Below, one piece after another: positions 54,285-64,000 of a stretch of 64,000 bases of DNA. The notes beneath the pieces were generated by a model. It had not been told where the DNA came from. It did no database searches and saw only the letters and a list, made by a program, of their open reading frames with translations. The stretch covers positions 124,001 to 188,000 of the forward strand of contig NZ_JAQNDL010000002.1 of NCBI RefSeq assembly GCF_028368995.1, written 5' to 3'. A program made the position numbers and the translations under genes. Source of the DNA: Nannocystis bainbridge. GTDB lineage: Bacteria > Myxococcota_A > Polyangia > Nannocystales > Nannocystaceae. Position 1 is the first letter of the stretch; each line of letters opens with the position of its first letter.

Positions 54285-55031
54285 TCAGAAGCCGCAGCAG
54301 CGAGCGGCCTCGGCGAGCACCGCGTCGCCCGTGGCGCACACGTCCTCGGAGGCGCACTCACCGAGCTCCACGCCGCCCTCGAGGCAGGTGCAGGTCGAGC
54401 CGTCGCAGATCATCTGCCGCAGCGGCGCATCCATGCACTCGATCTGCAACTCGCACGCGTCGTCGCTGGTGGACATGCTCTGCGAGCATTCGTCCCCGGC
54501 GCAGACGTCGGTCACGGCGGCCTCCTGCTCGCTGCACGGCCCGCCTTGCTCGATCGAGCCCAGCAGATCTTCGCAGCCGAGGGCGGTGAAGCAGCCGAGG
54601 ACTTCGAGGTTGGCCTGCTTGCAAGCGCCGGCGAGGCCGATCTGGTTGTCGGCGCAGCCTTCGATGCAGCCGGCGAGGTCGGGCTGAAAGCCGCACGCCT
54701 CCCACCGCTCGCAGTAGGCCTGGCAGGCGCTCAGGGCGTCGGGATCGACCTCGCCGGTGGTGGTGTCGGGCCCGGTGGTGGCGTCGCCGGTGGTGGCGTC
54801 GCCGGTGGTGGTGTCACCGGTGGTGCCGTCGCCGGTAGTCTCGCCGTCCTCGGTGGTCGAGGTGGTGGGCGCTTCGGTGGTGGTGGGCGCGGTCTCGGTC
54901 GTGGAAGACGCCGCGTCGGTGGTCGATGCTTCGGCGGTCGCGTCGGTGGTCTCCGGGGCGTCGTCGTCGTCGCCGCACGCGCCGGTGAAGAGGAGCAGGG
55001 CGAGGGTGGATACGTAGGATCGTGAGGTCAT
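54285..55031 (-). CDS. Cys-rich lipoprotein with tandem Thr-Thr-Gly-Asp linker
   Basis: A 248-residue lipoprotein (lipobox TGAC, Cys19). The linker (about 24-105) contains tandem TTGD units (GDTTTGDATTGDATTG) encoded by a GGTGGTGGCGTCGCC-type minisatellite. The C-terminal half has about 18 Cys, with spacing such as CQAYCERWEACGF, CIEGCADNQ, and CTCLEGG, and ends RCCGF. The disulfide-rich domain is unrecognised. It is the first gene of the minus-strand group 50866-55031. Confidence 0.72.
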   Translation of the reverse strand: MTSRSYVSTLALLLFTGACGDDDDAPETTDATAEASTTDAASSTTETAPTTTEAPTTSTTEDGETTGDGTTGDTTTGDATTGDATTGPDTTTGEVDPDALSACQAYCERWEACGFQPDLAGCIEGCADNQIGLAGACKQANLEVLGCFTALGCEDLLGSIEQGGPCSEQEAAVTDVCAGDECSQSMSTSDDACELQIECMDAPLRQMICDGSTCTCLEGGVELGECASEDVCATGDAVLAEAARCCGF

Positions 55032-55600
55032 GATAATTCCAGGCGGTGCCGCGATTCGCGGGGCCATCGGGCCCCCGTCGCTGCGCCGCACGGGAGTAGC
55101 TGCGTCGGTAGCGACGAAGGATCACGGCGGTGATGCGGAGCGGCCGTTCGCAGCCGCACGTCGAAAGCGTGGGCGAACGAGCCGAGCCAGTGAAACCAAT
55201 CGGGCCGGGTCGAGGGCGGCGAAAGGTTTCGCGCGGAGGTCGAAGTTTGCCGCTCGCTCGCGTTCGTGGACGGGTCGAGCGGTCGAGAGCGCGAGCTCGA
55301 CGAAGGTGAGCCGACGATGTCGAGGTAGCGGCATGTCCACGAGGACATGTCTAAAAAGAAATGTGCTTAGGAGCATGTCGATGAAGACATGTCGAATGGG
55401 ACATACTGGTGCGTTCGTCCGTGCGGCGATCCGGCATTAAAGGAGGGATGCCGGAGGGCTGCGCTGGATGCGCGTCGACAGCGCGACCTGCCCGAAAGAG
55501 CAGGTCGGAGCGTAACCGCCCACCTGCTCTGGAAGGCCGCGAGGGGCCACAGATTCTCGCTTGACGCCTTACTACACCTGTAGTACTACGCTTGTCGTTC
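55032..55600. other. 569 bp divergent gap with an AT-richer dyad cluster
   Basis: No gene. Dyads at 55331-55406 (GGCATGTCCACGAGGACATG, GAGCATGTC, GAAGACATGTCG, GGGACATAC) include an unusually A-rich stretch (TCTAAAAAGAAATG). The BlaI-type operator lies at the right end (55570-55585). Confidence 0.6.
55561..55589 (+). promoter_or_regulatory. BlaI/MecI-type operator within a promoter
   Basis: The palindrome TACTACA-CC-TGTAGTA (55570-55585, perfect 7-bp arms) contains the TACA/TGTA core known for BlaI and MecI operators. A -35 TTGACG (55561-55566) and a weak -10 TACTAC (55584-55589), 17 bp apart, overlap it. The predicted start lies about 5 bp before the ATG at 55601, with no ribosome-binding site, suggesting a nearly leaderless mRNA that is autorepressed. 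Confidence 0.72.
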
Positions 55601-56002
55601 ATGGGTGAGGACCACCAGCTCAGCGACTCGCAGCTCGGCCTGCTGCGGATCTTGTGGGGCCGCGGCGAGGCGACGGCGCTCGAGGTGCACGCCGTTCTGG
55701 CCGAGGGGGACCTCGGGCTCGCGCCGACCACCGTGTCGACGATGCTGTCGCGGCTGGAGAAGAAGGGGCTCCTCGCCCACCGAACGGAGGGCCGGCAATT
55801 CATCTATCGCGCGCTCGTCTGCGAGGCGGATGTGCGGCGGTCGATGCTCGGTCGGGTCACTGATTTTTTCTTCGGCGGGGACGTGCCATTGCTGGTCAGT
55901 CACCTCGTCGAGGGCCGCGGCGTCGATCCGGACGACCTCGCGCGCCTGCAACAATGTTTGGCGGAACGATCCGGTGAAGCTGAGGAACACGACGATGCTT
56001 GA
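55601..56002 (+). CDS. BlaI/MecI-family transcriptional repressor
   Basis: A 133-residue winged-helix repressor: LSDSQLGLLRILWGRGEATA, recognition helix APTTVSTMLSRLEKKGLLAH and wing RQFIYRALV. The family is inactivated by cleavage by a cognate membrane metalloprotease, encoded here by the next gene, which it overlaps by 8 bp. The start is ATG 55601; TTG 55592 would add three residues. Its operator precedes it. Confidence 0.92.
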   Translation: MGEDHQLSDSQLGLLRILWGRGEATALEVHAVLAEGDLGLAPTTVSTMLSRLEKKGLLAHRTEGRQFIYRALVCEADVRRSMLGRVTDFFFGGDVPLLVSHLVEGRGVDPDDLARLQQCLAERSGEAEEHDDA

Positions 56003-58193
56003 CCTTGCGATCGATCCTGCCGGCCTCGCCGGTCTCGCCGCGCCTGCGGCTCACAAGACGGTGAGCTGGCTCGGCACCTACTTCGTCCACAGCACCGTGA
56101 TGATCGGCGGCGTGTGGGCGTTCAGCCGCTTTTTGCCGCTCGACGCGCTGACCCGCAGCTTGCTGTGGAAGATGTCGCTGGTCGGCGGGCTGTTCACGGC
56201 GACGCTGCAGACCGGGCTCGGGGTCGAGCCGATGTTCGGCCGCGTCAACGTGGCTACCAACGAGGCGCCGACCACGGCCCCGCCGATGATCGCCGCGCCG
56301 CCGCCCCCGCTCGTGGAGGAGCCAGCGACGCTGCTGCTGCCGTTCACGCGCGCGTGCGTCGGTTGTGAGTCGCACCTGGTGGTGATCAGCGACGACGACA
56401 TGACGGCGGTGTTCGCCGCGCCGCCGCTGTTCGTCGACGTGCCGGGGTGGGCGGTCGCGCCGCCGCAGCCGCCGATGGCCGCGCCGGCGCCGCTCCAGAT
56501 GGCGACCGCGGGGCCGGTCGGGGGCGTGAGCGCGGCGGTGTGGGCGTTCGCGGGGCTGTTCGTGTTCGGGGCTGCGGCCTCGCTCGGGCGGGTCGGGCTG
56601 TCGTTCCGTCGCATGCGTCGCGGGCTCGCCGACCGGCGGGTGCTGGGCTCGGGTCCGCTGCGCGAGCGGCTGACGCGGCTCCTGGCCTCCGCGCGGGCCC
56701 CGGGCGCGAGCGTGCAGCTCAGCATGTCGGACGTGATCACCTCGCCGATCGCCATGGCGGGCCGCGAGATCGTGGTGCCGGAGCAGGCGCGCGAGCTGGC
56801 GCCGCGGCAACAGGAGGCGATGTTGGCCCACGAGCTGGCCCACGTGCTGCGCCGCGATCCGGCGTGGCAGATGCTGGCGGCGGTGGTCGAGGCGGTGCTG
56901 TTCTTCCAGCCGCTCAATCGCGTGGCCCGCCGCGGGATGCAGGAGGCGGCCGAGGAGCTGTGCGACGACTGGGCGGTGCGCCACACCGGCTCGGAGGTGC
57001 ACCTGGCGCGCTGCCTGGCCGAGGTCGCGGCGTGGCCTGGTCATCGGGACATGTCGACGTTCGCCAGCCCGATGGCGGGGCACGCGTCACAGCTGGCGCG
57101 GCGGGTGCAGCGGCTGCTGCACGTGCACCTGCGCGACCGCGGGCAGTGGGCCCGCCGCTGGCGCGTGGGCCTGGCGGCGGCGCTGCTGATGATGGTGACG
57201 TTCGGCGCGCCGGGGCTGTCGATCGCGGCGACGACCGGGCCGCACGAGCCGCAGGAGTGGCCGACGGCGCCCGACAACGGGCCGGCGCCGCAGCCTTCGC
57301 TGGCGTTCGTGCACGTGCCCGAGTCGCCGGTCGTGGTCGTGCGCACGCCCCACGATCACGCGGTGCACGGGCACGAGGTCATCGTCGTCCAGCAGTCGCA
57401 GGAGCTGACGCGCAAGCAGAAGCGACTGCTGCGCCGCGCCGAGCGTCACGCCAAGAAGGCGGCCAAGCTGCGGGCCAAGAGCGGGTACTACGCGGCGCCG
57501 GCGGTGTACGTGCCGGTGTCGCACGTCTCGCACGTCTCGCACGTCTCGCACGTCTCGCACGTGGCACCGCCGACGCCGCCGACGCCGCCCAGGCCGCCGA
57601 CGCCGCCGACGCCGCCGACGCCGCCGAGCTTCAAGGTGGTGATCGGGCACGACCACGACGACTGCGACGACGACGATCACGACGTGATGGCGCTGGCGGT
57701 GCCGCACGTGGCGGTGCATCCGGGGGCGTTCCACGTCTCGGGCTTCGACGAGGAGGCGCTGGCGGCCCATGCCGAGGCGCTGGCCGCCCAGGTCGACGCG
57801 CAGCTCCAGGGCCTCGACGAACAGATCGAGCGCGAGCTGGCCGGGGTCGATTTCGAGAAGATCGCGGCGGACGTCCAGCGCGGGGTCGCAGCCTCGCTCC
57901 AGGGAGTCCAGCGGGCGCGCGAGCAGGCGGATCGGGCCCGCGAGCAGGCGGACCGGGCGCGCGAGCAGGGCGAGCGGGCGCGCGAGCGGGGCGAGCGAGC
58001 GCGTGAGCGGGCCGAGCGGGCGCGCGAGCGGGCCGAGCAGCACTCCGACCGGGATCGCCGGCGGGGCGAGGCGGCCAGGGCCGCCGGCGCGGCCGTGCGC
58101 AGCGCGGTCGACGAGGCGCTGCGCGACGGGGTGATCGACGCCGAGGAGCAGCGCAAGATCAGCGAGGCGGCCCGCAAGGCCCGCGCGAAGTGA
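55995..58193 (+). CDS. BlaR1/M56-type membrane metalloprotease with long C-terminal extension
   Basis: A 732-residue protein. N-terminal TM helices (WLGTYFVHSTVMIGGVWAF and others), a Pro/Ala region, and the M56 zinc-protease motif HELAHVLRRD (H279-H283) with the downstream Glu-rich AAEELCDDWAV. A second hydrophobic helix (GLAAALLMMVTFGAPGL) is followed by a 300-residue extension in place of a penicillin-binding sensor. The extension has a SHV tandem (from residue about 509), a Pro-Thr tract, an acidic His/Asp patch (GHDHDDCDDDDHD) and a coiled coil of REQADRA-type heptads (about 639-682). It probably senses an envelope signal and inactivates the repressor. Confidence 0.88.
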   Translation: MLDLAIDPAGLAGLAAPAAHKTVSWLGTYFVHSTVMIGGVWAFSRFLPLDALTRSLLWKMSLVGGLFTATLQTGLGVEPMFGRVNVATNEAPTTAPPMIAAPPPPLVEEPATLLLPFTRACVGCESHLVVISDDDMTAVFAAPPLFVDVPGWAVAPPQPPMAAPAPLQMATAGPVGGVSAAVWAFAGLFVFGAAASLGRVGLSFRRMRRGLADRRVLGSGPLRERLTRLLASARAPGASVQLSMSDVITSPIAMAGREIVVPEQARELAPRQQEAMLAHELAHVLRRDPAWQMLAAVVEAVLFFQPLNRVARRGMQEAAEELCDDWAVRHTGSEVHLARCLAEVAAWPGHRDMSTFASPMAGHASQLARRVQRLLHVHLRDRGQWARRWRVGLAAALLMMVTFGAPGLSIAATTGPHEPQEWPTAPDNGPAPQPSLAFVHVPESPVVVVRTPHDHAVHGHEVIVVQQSQELTRKQKRLLRRAERHAKKAAKLRAKSGYYAAPAVYVPVSHVSHVSHVSHVSHVAPPTPPTPPRPPTPPTPPTPPSFKVVIGHDHDDCDDDDHDVMALAVPHVAVHPGAFHVSGFDEEALAAHAEALAAQVDAQLQGLDEQIERELAGVDFEKIAADVQRGVAASLQGVQRAREQADRAREQADRAREQGERARERGERARERAERARERAEQHSDRDRRRGEAARAAGAAVRSAVDEALRDGVIDAEEQRKISEAARKARAK
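57522..57563 (+). repeat. Tandem 9-bp repeat CACGTCTCG
   Basis: Four full copies from 57522 and a partial fifth, encoding SHVSHVSHV. It is followed by a GACGCCGCC tract (about 57569-57628) encoding Pro-Thr repeats. Both are liable to slippage. Confidence 0.8.
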
Positions 58194-58210
58194 TCTCGTA
58201 AGGTGTCGGA

Positions 58211-58246
58211 AGGGACATGCTCGTGAGAGCATGTCCCTTTATTTAT
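58211..58246 (+). terminator. Dyad acting as an intrinsic terminator
   Basis: AGGGACATGCTC-GTGA-GAGCATGTCCCT has perfect 12-bp arms (58211-58222 and 58227-58238) and is followed by TTATTTAT. It starts 17 bp after the M56 stop. This is the best evidence that the dyad family can end transcription. A second half-site group (GGGGCATGCCC) follows at 58255-58266. Confidence 0.8.
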
Positions 58247-58384
58247 GGTCGAAGGGGCATGCCCGATGGGGCAGCCTTCGCGGACTGTCGCAATGTGGCG
58301 GCGCTCCGGAGGCCGTCGAGCGCGGCGGCCCCGGCGAATCCCGGCCGGACTTTCGCCGCGGGGCGTCCGCTCACGCGGGCGCGG

Positions 58385-58939
58385 TCACGGAGACTTCCAG
58401 GTGCACGGATCGGGCGTGGCCTCGCCGCCGGCGTCCGGGTCGGCGGGCAGGTCGAGGGCGACGACCAGGCGGTCCTGCAGCTTGATCGCGCCGGCCAGCG
58501 CCTTGTAGGGCGCGATGCCCCACTGCGAGGGCACGAGGGTGAACTCGGCGTGCAGGCGATCGCCTTCGACGCGGACGGGGGCGCGGACCGGGACGGTCTT
58601 GCCGAGCATGACCAGCCGGCCGTCCAGGACCCCGCCCGGGGTGAGCGCGCCGGCGAAGCTGACCTCCGGGTGCTGCGCCGTCAGCAAGATCTCGTCGGTG
58701 ATGTTGCGCTGGATCTTGGCCTTGTCGCTGGCGCCGAGGCCCTCGACGTCGACCCGGCCGTCCTTGCCGACGACGCCGTCGACCTTCAGCGAGGCCGGCC
58801 AGAAGCGACCGCTGAGCGCGGTGCCATCGCGGCGGATCTCGAAGCGCCCCAGCGACAGCCGCAGATCGTGGGCGAGCCGCGCGAGCAGGCCGTCCTTGAA
58901 CGTGAACACCGTGATCTGGGCCGGTTCTGGCGTGCTCAT
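58385..58939 (-). CDS. YceI-like domain protein, no signal peptide
   Basis: A 184-residue beta-barrel lipocalin-like YceI domain: ITVFTFKDGLLARLAHDLRL, SLGRFEIRRDGTALSGRFW, ITDEILLTAQHPEVSFAGAL and LHAEFTLVPSQWGIAPYKAL. The family binds isoprenoid-type lipids or small hydrophobics. Most members are secreted, but none of the possible starts gives a signal peptide, so this one is probably cytoplasmic. AGGGG lies upstream of ATG 58939. It is convergent with the M56 gene and divergent from the histidine kinase. Confidence 0.78.
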   Translation of the reverse strand: MSTPEPAQITVFTFKDGLLARLAHDLRLSLGRFEIRRDGTALSGRFWPASLKVDGVVGKDGRVDVEGLGASDKAKIQRNITDEILLTAQHPEVSFAGALTPGGVLDGRLVMLGKTVPVRAPVRVEGDRLHAEFTLVPSQWGIAPYKALAGAIKLQDRLVVALDLPADPDAGGEATPDPCTWKSP

Positions 58940-59538
58940 CGAAATCCCCTGTCCGTGGCTCGGTCGCCGACGGGGGCCGGCGAGCGTGTGGCCGAAGGCT
59001 AGCACAGCCCGGGCGGGGCGCGACCGTCGGGCCGGTCGTCGGCGGCGCGAGGCGTCGAGGGTCGGGGCGGGTACGGGGCTCATCCGTGGCTCGCAGGGGA
59101 CCGCGCGATCGGGATGCTTCATGGGACATGTAGAGAGGCATGTTTGATAGGACATGTCTTTAAGGGCATGTCTTTGGAGGCGTCGAATAATGTCCTTAAG
59201 GACATGTTCCGAAGGTCACGCTCGCGCGGCGGTACGACCCGCGACGATCGCCTCGGGGACGCGCGGGCCTCGACGCGGCCGGGGTGCCGGCGCGGCAGGT
59301 CCTGCGGGGTCTCCATGCGCGCGAAACGATCACGACCGCCGATGTGGACGCGGCGCGTGACGCGTCCGCGGATGGGTCGCGTCGTGCTCCAGATTTGGGC
59401 GCCGCCGTTGGGATCCCGCGTACGGTGAATCCGGTGCACGCGGCTTCATCGGGCCTGCTCCGAGCCTGCGGGCGGCAGCGGTCGGAGCGCTGGCCACGCC
59501 GGGGGTCATCGTCGACGGATCGTGATACGTAGGGGCAC
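58940..59538. other. 599 bp divergent gap with a dyad cluster
   Basis: No gene. Dyads at 59119-59214 include GGGACATG, AGGACATGTC, GGGCATGTC and the perfect palindrome TGTCCTTAAGGACA (59191-59204). The remainder shows only shadow frames. Confidence 0.6.
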
Positions 59539-61962
<2,424 letters not shown>

Positions 61963-62014
61963 ATCTCGCCGCCGTTGCCAGCGCCGCGGTCATGGCCTAT
62001 GACCGGGCGTGCGC

Positions 62015-63160
62015 ATGCTTTGTCGGATCCGTCATTCGTCGTTGTGGGCAGCGCTGGCCGTCGCCGCCCCCGGTTGCTTCCTGCTGGACGGTGAAGCGAG
62101 CCCCGTCGAGCACACCCTCGCGCTCTCGACCGGCATCGACCTGGCCTACCACGAGCTCGGCGATCCCGACGGCGACGCGGTCATCTTCCTCCACGGGTAC
62201 ACCGACACCTCGCGCTCGTTCATGCCGACGGCGCTGGCGCTGCATGAGCTCGACGACGACTATCGCCTGTACGTGCTCGACCAGCGCGGCCACGGCGGCT
62301 CGTCGATGCCGCCGGCGTCAGCGTGCGCGGCCGCGCCGGAGCAGTGCTTCGCGCCGGCCGAGCTCGCCGCCGACGTGATCGCGTTCATGGACGCCAAGGG
62401 CATCGCCCGCGCCTCGATCGTCGGCCACTCGATGGGCAGCTTCGTGGCCCAGGAGCTGGGCCTGTCGCACCCGCAGCGGGTCGACAAGCTGGTCCTGATC
62501 GGCACCGCGGCGGGCGTGGCCGGCAACGTGGTGCTGCAGGACTACGTGCTCGCCGATCCGGTCGAGGGCGCGTGGAAGGCCGGCTTCGAGGCCCAGGGCC
62601 TGCAGTTCCCGGAGGACGTGTACGAGCTCGATCCGCTCGACGCCGAGGCCGACGCGCAGGCGTGGATCGAGGGCGCGTGGGTGGTCGACCCGGCGGCCGA
62701 CCCGGCGTTCCTGGCCGCGATCGCGGCGGAGACGGCGGCGACGCGCATGGGCACGTGGATCGGCGCGGCCCGGGCGCTGCTGCAGACCGACAACACCACC
62801 CGCCTGCACGACCTGAGCGTGCCGACGCTGATCCTGTGGGCCACCCAGGACGGCTTCTTCCCCGACGACCCCGACCAGCAGGCGCTGCGCGCCGCCCTCG
62901 ACGTCGCGGTCGACGCCTGCAAGCTCGAGTACTGGTTCAAGCAGTACGGCAAGCGCCCGCTCGCGCCCGACGGGGTGCAGGTCGACGACCTCGGCCACAA
63001 CACGCAGTGGGCCGCGCCCGCCGAGGTGGCCCGCGACCTCAGGGCCTACCTCGACACCGGCAAGCCGACGAAGGACTGGTACTACTCGGCCGACGGCGAT
63101 CCGCAGGACATCGTCACCCAGAAGAAGGCCGCGCCGCTGATCCACGGCAAGTGCGAGTGA
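62015..63160 (+). CDS. Exported alpha/beta hydrolase
   Basis: About 381 residues. A hydrophobic N-terminus (SSLWAALAVAAPGCFLLDG) suggests export, possibly as a lipoprotein, though APGC is a poor lipobox. The core has the oxyanion HGYTD, the nucleophile elbow VGHSMGS, the acid in ILWATQDGFF and the His in DLGHNTQW, so the triad is complete. The substrate could be an ester, lactone or epoxide. GTG 62009 is the alternative start. It is convergent with the terpene synthase; a dyad hairpin closes the gap. Confidence 0.83.
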   Translation: MLCRIRHSSLWAALAVAAPGCFLLDGEASPVEHTLALSTGIDLAYHELGDPDGDAVIFLHGYTDTSRSFMPTALALHELDDDYRLYVLDQRGHGGSSMPPASACAAAPEQCFAPAELAADVIAFMDAKGIARASIVGHSMGSFVAQELGLSHPQRVDKLVLIGTAAGVAGNVVLQDYVLADPVEGAWKAGFEAQGLQFPEDVYELDPLDAEADAQAWIEGAWVVDPAADPAFLAAIAAETAATRMGTWIGAARALLQTDNTTRLHDLSVPTLILWATQDGFFPDDPDQQALRAALDVAVDACKLEYWFKQYGKRPLAPDGVQVDDLGHNTQWAAPAEVARDLRAYLDTGKPTKDWYYSADGDPQDIVTQKKAAPLIHGKCE

Positions 63161-63197
63161 CTCGCGGGCGCCTGGCGCGCTCGCTCATGAAACCGAG

Positions 63198-63280
63198 ATG
63201 TCCGAAAGGACATGTTTGATGAGGCATGTCGCTTCGAGCATGGCTCTTCGGACATGCCTGAACAGGCATGTCCGAAAGCC
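63198..63280. repeat. Dyad cluster with a 14-bp cruciform between convergent genes
   Basis: GATGTCCGAAAGGACATG (63198-63215), GAGGCATGTCG and a long hairpin TTCGGACATGCCTG-AA-CAGGCATGTCCGAA (63247-63276, perfect 14-bp arms). It is the likely bidirectional terminator for the hydrolase and terpene synthase genes. Confidence 0.75.
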
Positions 63281-63289
63281 CAGGCGGCC

Positions 63290-64000
63290 TCAGACGTACT
63301 CGATCTCGATCGCCAGGTCCGGGCCCGCGGGCAGGCGGGTCACGCGGCAGTCGTACGGGTACGTCGCGTGCCAGCGGGCGAACCCGTGGCACAGCGTCTG
63401 GACCGCGCGCAGCCAGCGGGTCACCGCCTCGACGCGGGGGAACTCGGCGCGCAGCAGCTGCGACGCGCCGGTCAGGCCACACAGGCTCTCGTCGTGCAGC
63501 GCCTCGACCTCGGCGGCGGCGGCGGCCGGGCTCAGGCCCTCGTTGTAGAGCATGCAGCCGAGCAGGTTGGGGCGGTGCGAGGCCAGGTCCTCGGCCACGC
63601 CGACCAGGTCGTCCTGGACGGCGACCAGGCGGGCGGCGTAGCGGCGGACCGCGGCGTGGGCCGGGTGGCTGCGGACCGCCAGCGGCAGCGGACAGTCGCC
63701 GACGTACTCGAGGAAATCGATGGCCGGGGCCACGCCGACGCTGGCGACCCGGATCGGCAGCAGGTCCTGGCGCGCCGGGTAGGCCGCGTCGGCCTCGAGC
63801 TTGGCGCGCCAGTGCGCCTCGCAGCGGCCCGCGTCGAGCCAGTCGGCGAAGTCCTCGGCCAGCCGGCCGCACCAGGCCGGGCCCATCGCCGTGCGGCAGC
63901 GCCGGGCCACCTCCCACCACGCGCGCAGAGCCGCCGGGGTGCTCGTCGGCAGGTCGTCGCTGCCGCGCACCGCCGCCAGCAGCTCGGCCTCGGGGAAGCC
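63290..64000 (-). CDS. Terpene synthase (class I terpenoid cyclase), 5' end outside window
   Basis: A partial protein of 237 visible residues; the frame is open to the right edge. The C-terminal half matches bacterial class I terpene cyclases: RRYAARLVAVQDDLVGVAED corresponds to the NSE metal motif, HRPNLLGCMLYNEGLSPAAA follows as in geosmin/germacradienol-type enzymes, and the end carries FARWHATYPYD in the W...RY region. The NSE motif is unusual: DDLVGVAED in place of NDxxSxxKE. The aspartate-rich motif lies outside the window. It would cyclise a prenyl diphosphate to a volatile terpene. Confidence 0.72.
   Translation of the reverse strand, partial: GFPEAELLAAVRGSDDLPTSTPAALRAWWEVARRCRTAMGPAWCGRLAEDFADWLDAGRCEAHWRAKLEADAAYPARQDLLPIRVASVGVAPAIDFLEYVGDCPLPLAVRSHPAHAAVRRYAARLVAVQDDLVGVAEDLASHRPNLLGCMLYNEGLSPAAAAAEVEALHDESLCGLTGASQLLRAEFPRVEAVTRWLRAVQTLCHGFARWHATYPYDCRVTRLPAGPDLAIEIEYV

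Overview
This 64 kb window is very GC-rich DNA from a predatory-type delta-proteobacterium. The best fit is a myxobacterium of the Nannocystis/Plesiocystis kind. The evidence is two large Ser/Thr kinases plus one cut by the left edge, a kinase-AAA-GAF-histidine-kinase giant, a DUF1592/DUF1552 gene pair, and many lipoproteins with Thr/Gly/Asp-rich linkers behind the lipobox. The assignment is an inference from gene content; there is no rRNA or tRNA gene to confirm it. I found no CRISPR array, no transposase and no clear prophage.

Layout. 0-8 kb: a partial kinase, a GNAT acetyltransferase, a beta-helix lipoprotein and a kinase-TPR protein. 8-12 kb: guanine deaminase with an aldehyde dehydrogenase, then a short-chain dehydrogenase divergent from an HxlR-type regulator. 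12-17 kb: a roadblock-like protein, the DUF1592-DUF1552 pair and a 2H-phosphoesterase-like gene. 17.5-21.5 kb (minus strand): a four-gene unit of envelope protein, ECF sigma factor, membrane anti-sigma-like protein and VWA lipoprotein. 21.7-24 kb: a YfbK-type VWA lipoprotein. 24-34.5 kb (all minus strand): a TonB-type uptake locus (TonB-dependent receptor, lipoprotein, ExbB, ExbD, TonB) flanked by Cys-rich lipoproteins, then a third kinase. 35-41 kb: a tetratricopeptide-like envelope protein, gamma-glutamyltransferase divergent from MTA phosphorylase plus a PfkB kinase, and YaeQ. 41-47 kb: a 1,899-residue signalling kinase and its response regulator. 47-51 kb: an ArsR-SRPBCC-membrane protein-UvrA-like cassette with a clear operator. 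51-55 kb: three minus-strand genes, two of them lipoproteins. 55.6-58 kb: a BlaI/BlaR1-type pair with an operator. 58-64 kb: YceI, a Cache histidine kinase, an alpha/beta hydrolase and a terpene synthase cut by the right edge.

The most striking feature is not a gene. A short dyad, built from the half-site CATGTCC or CCTGTCC facing GGACATG or GGACAGG, recurs dozens of times across the window. It forms hairpins in 8 of 11 convergent gene gaps, some with T-rich tails. It fills gaps inside operons. It is also read through in frame in disordered linkers of at least five proteins, nearly always as Pro-Val/Ala-Pro-x-x. The pattern resembles DNA uptake sequences, HIP1, or Rickettsia palindromic elements, but I do not recognise this particular family.

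Start codons were chosen by hand from signal peptides, family length, overlaps and ribosome-binding sites, and they differ in places from the longest open frame. Many long antisense frames exist only because of the GC-rich third codon positions and were left out.
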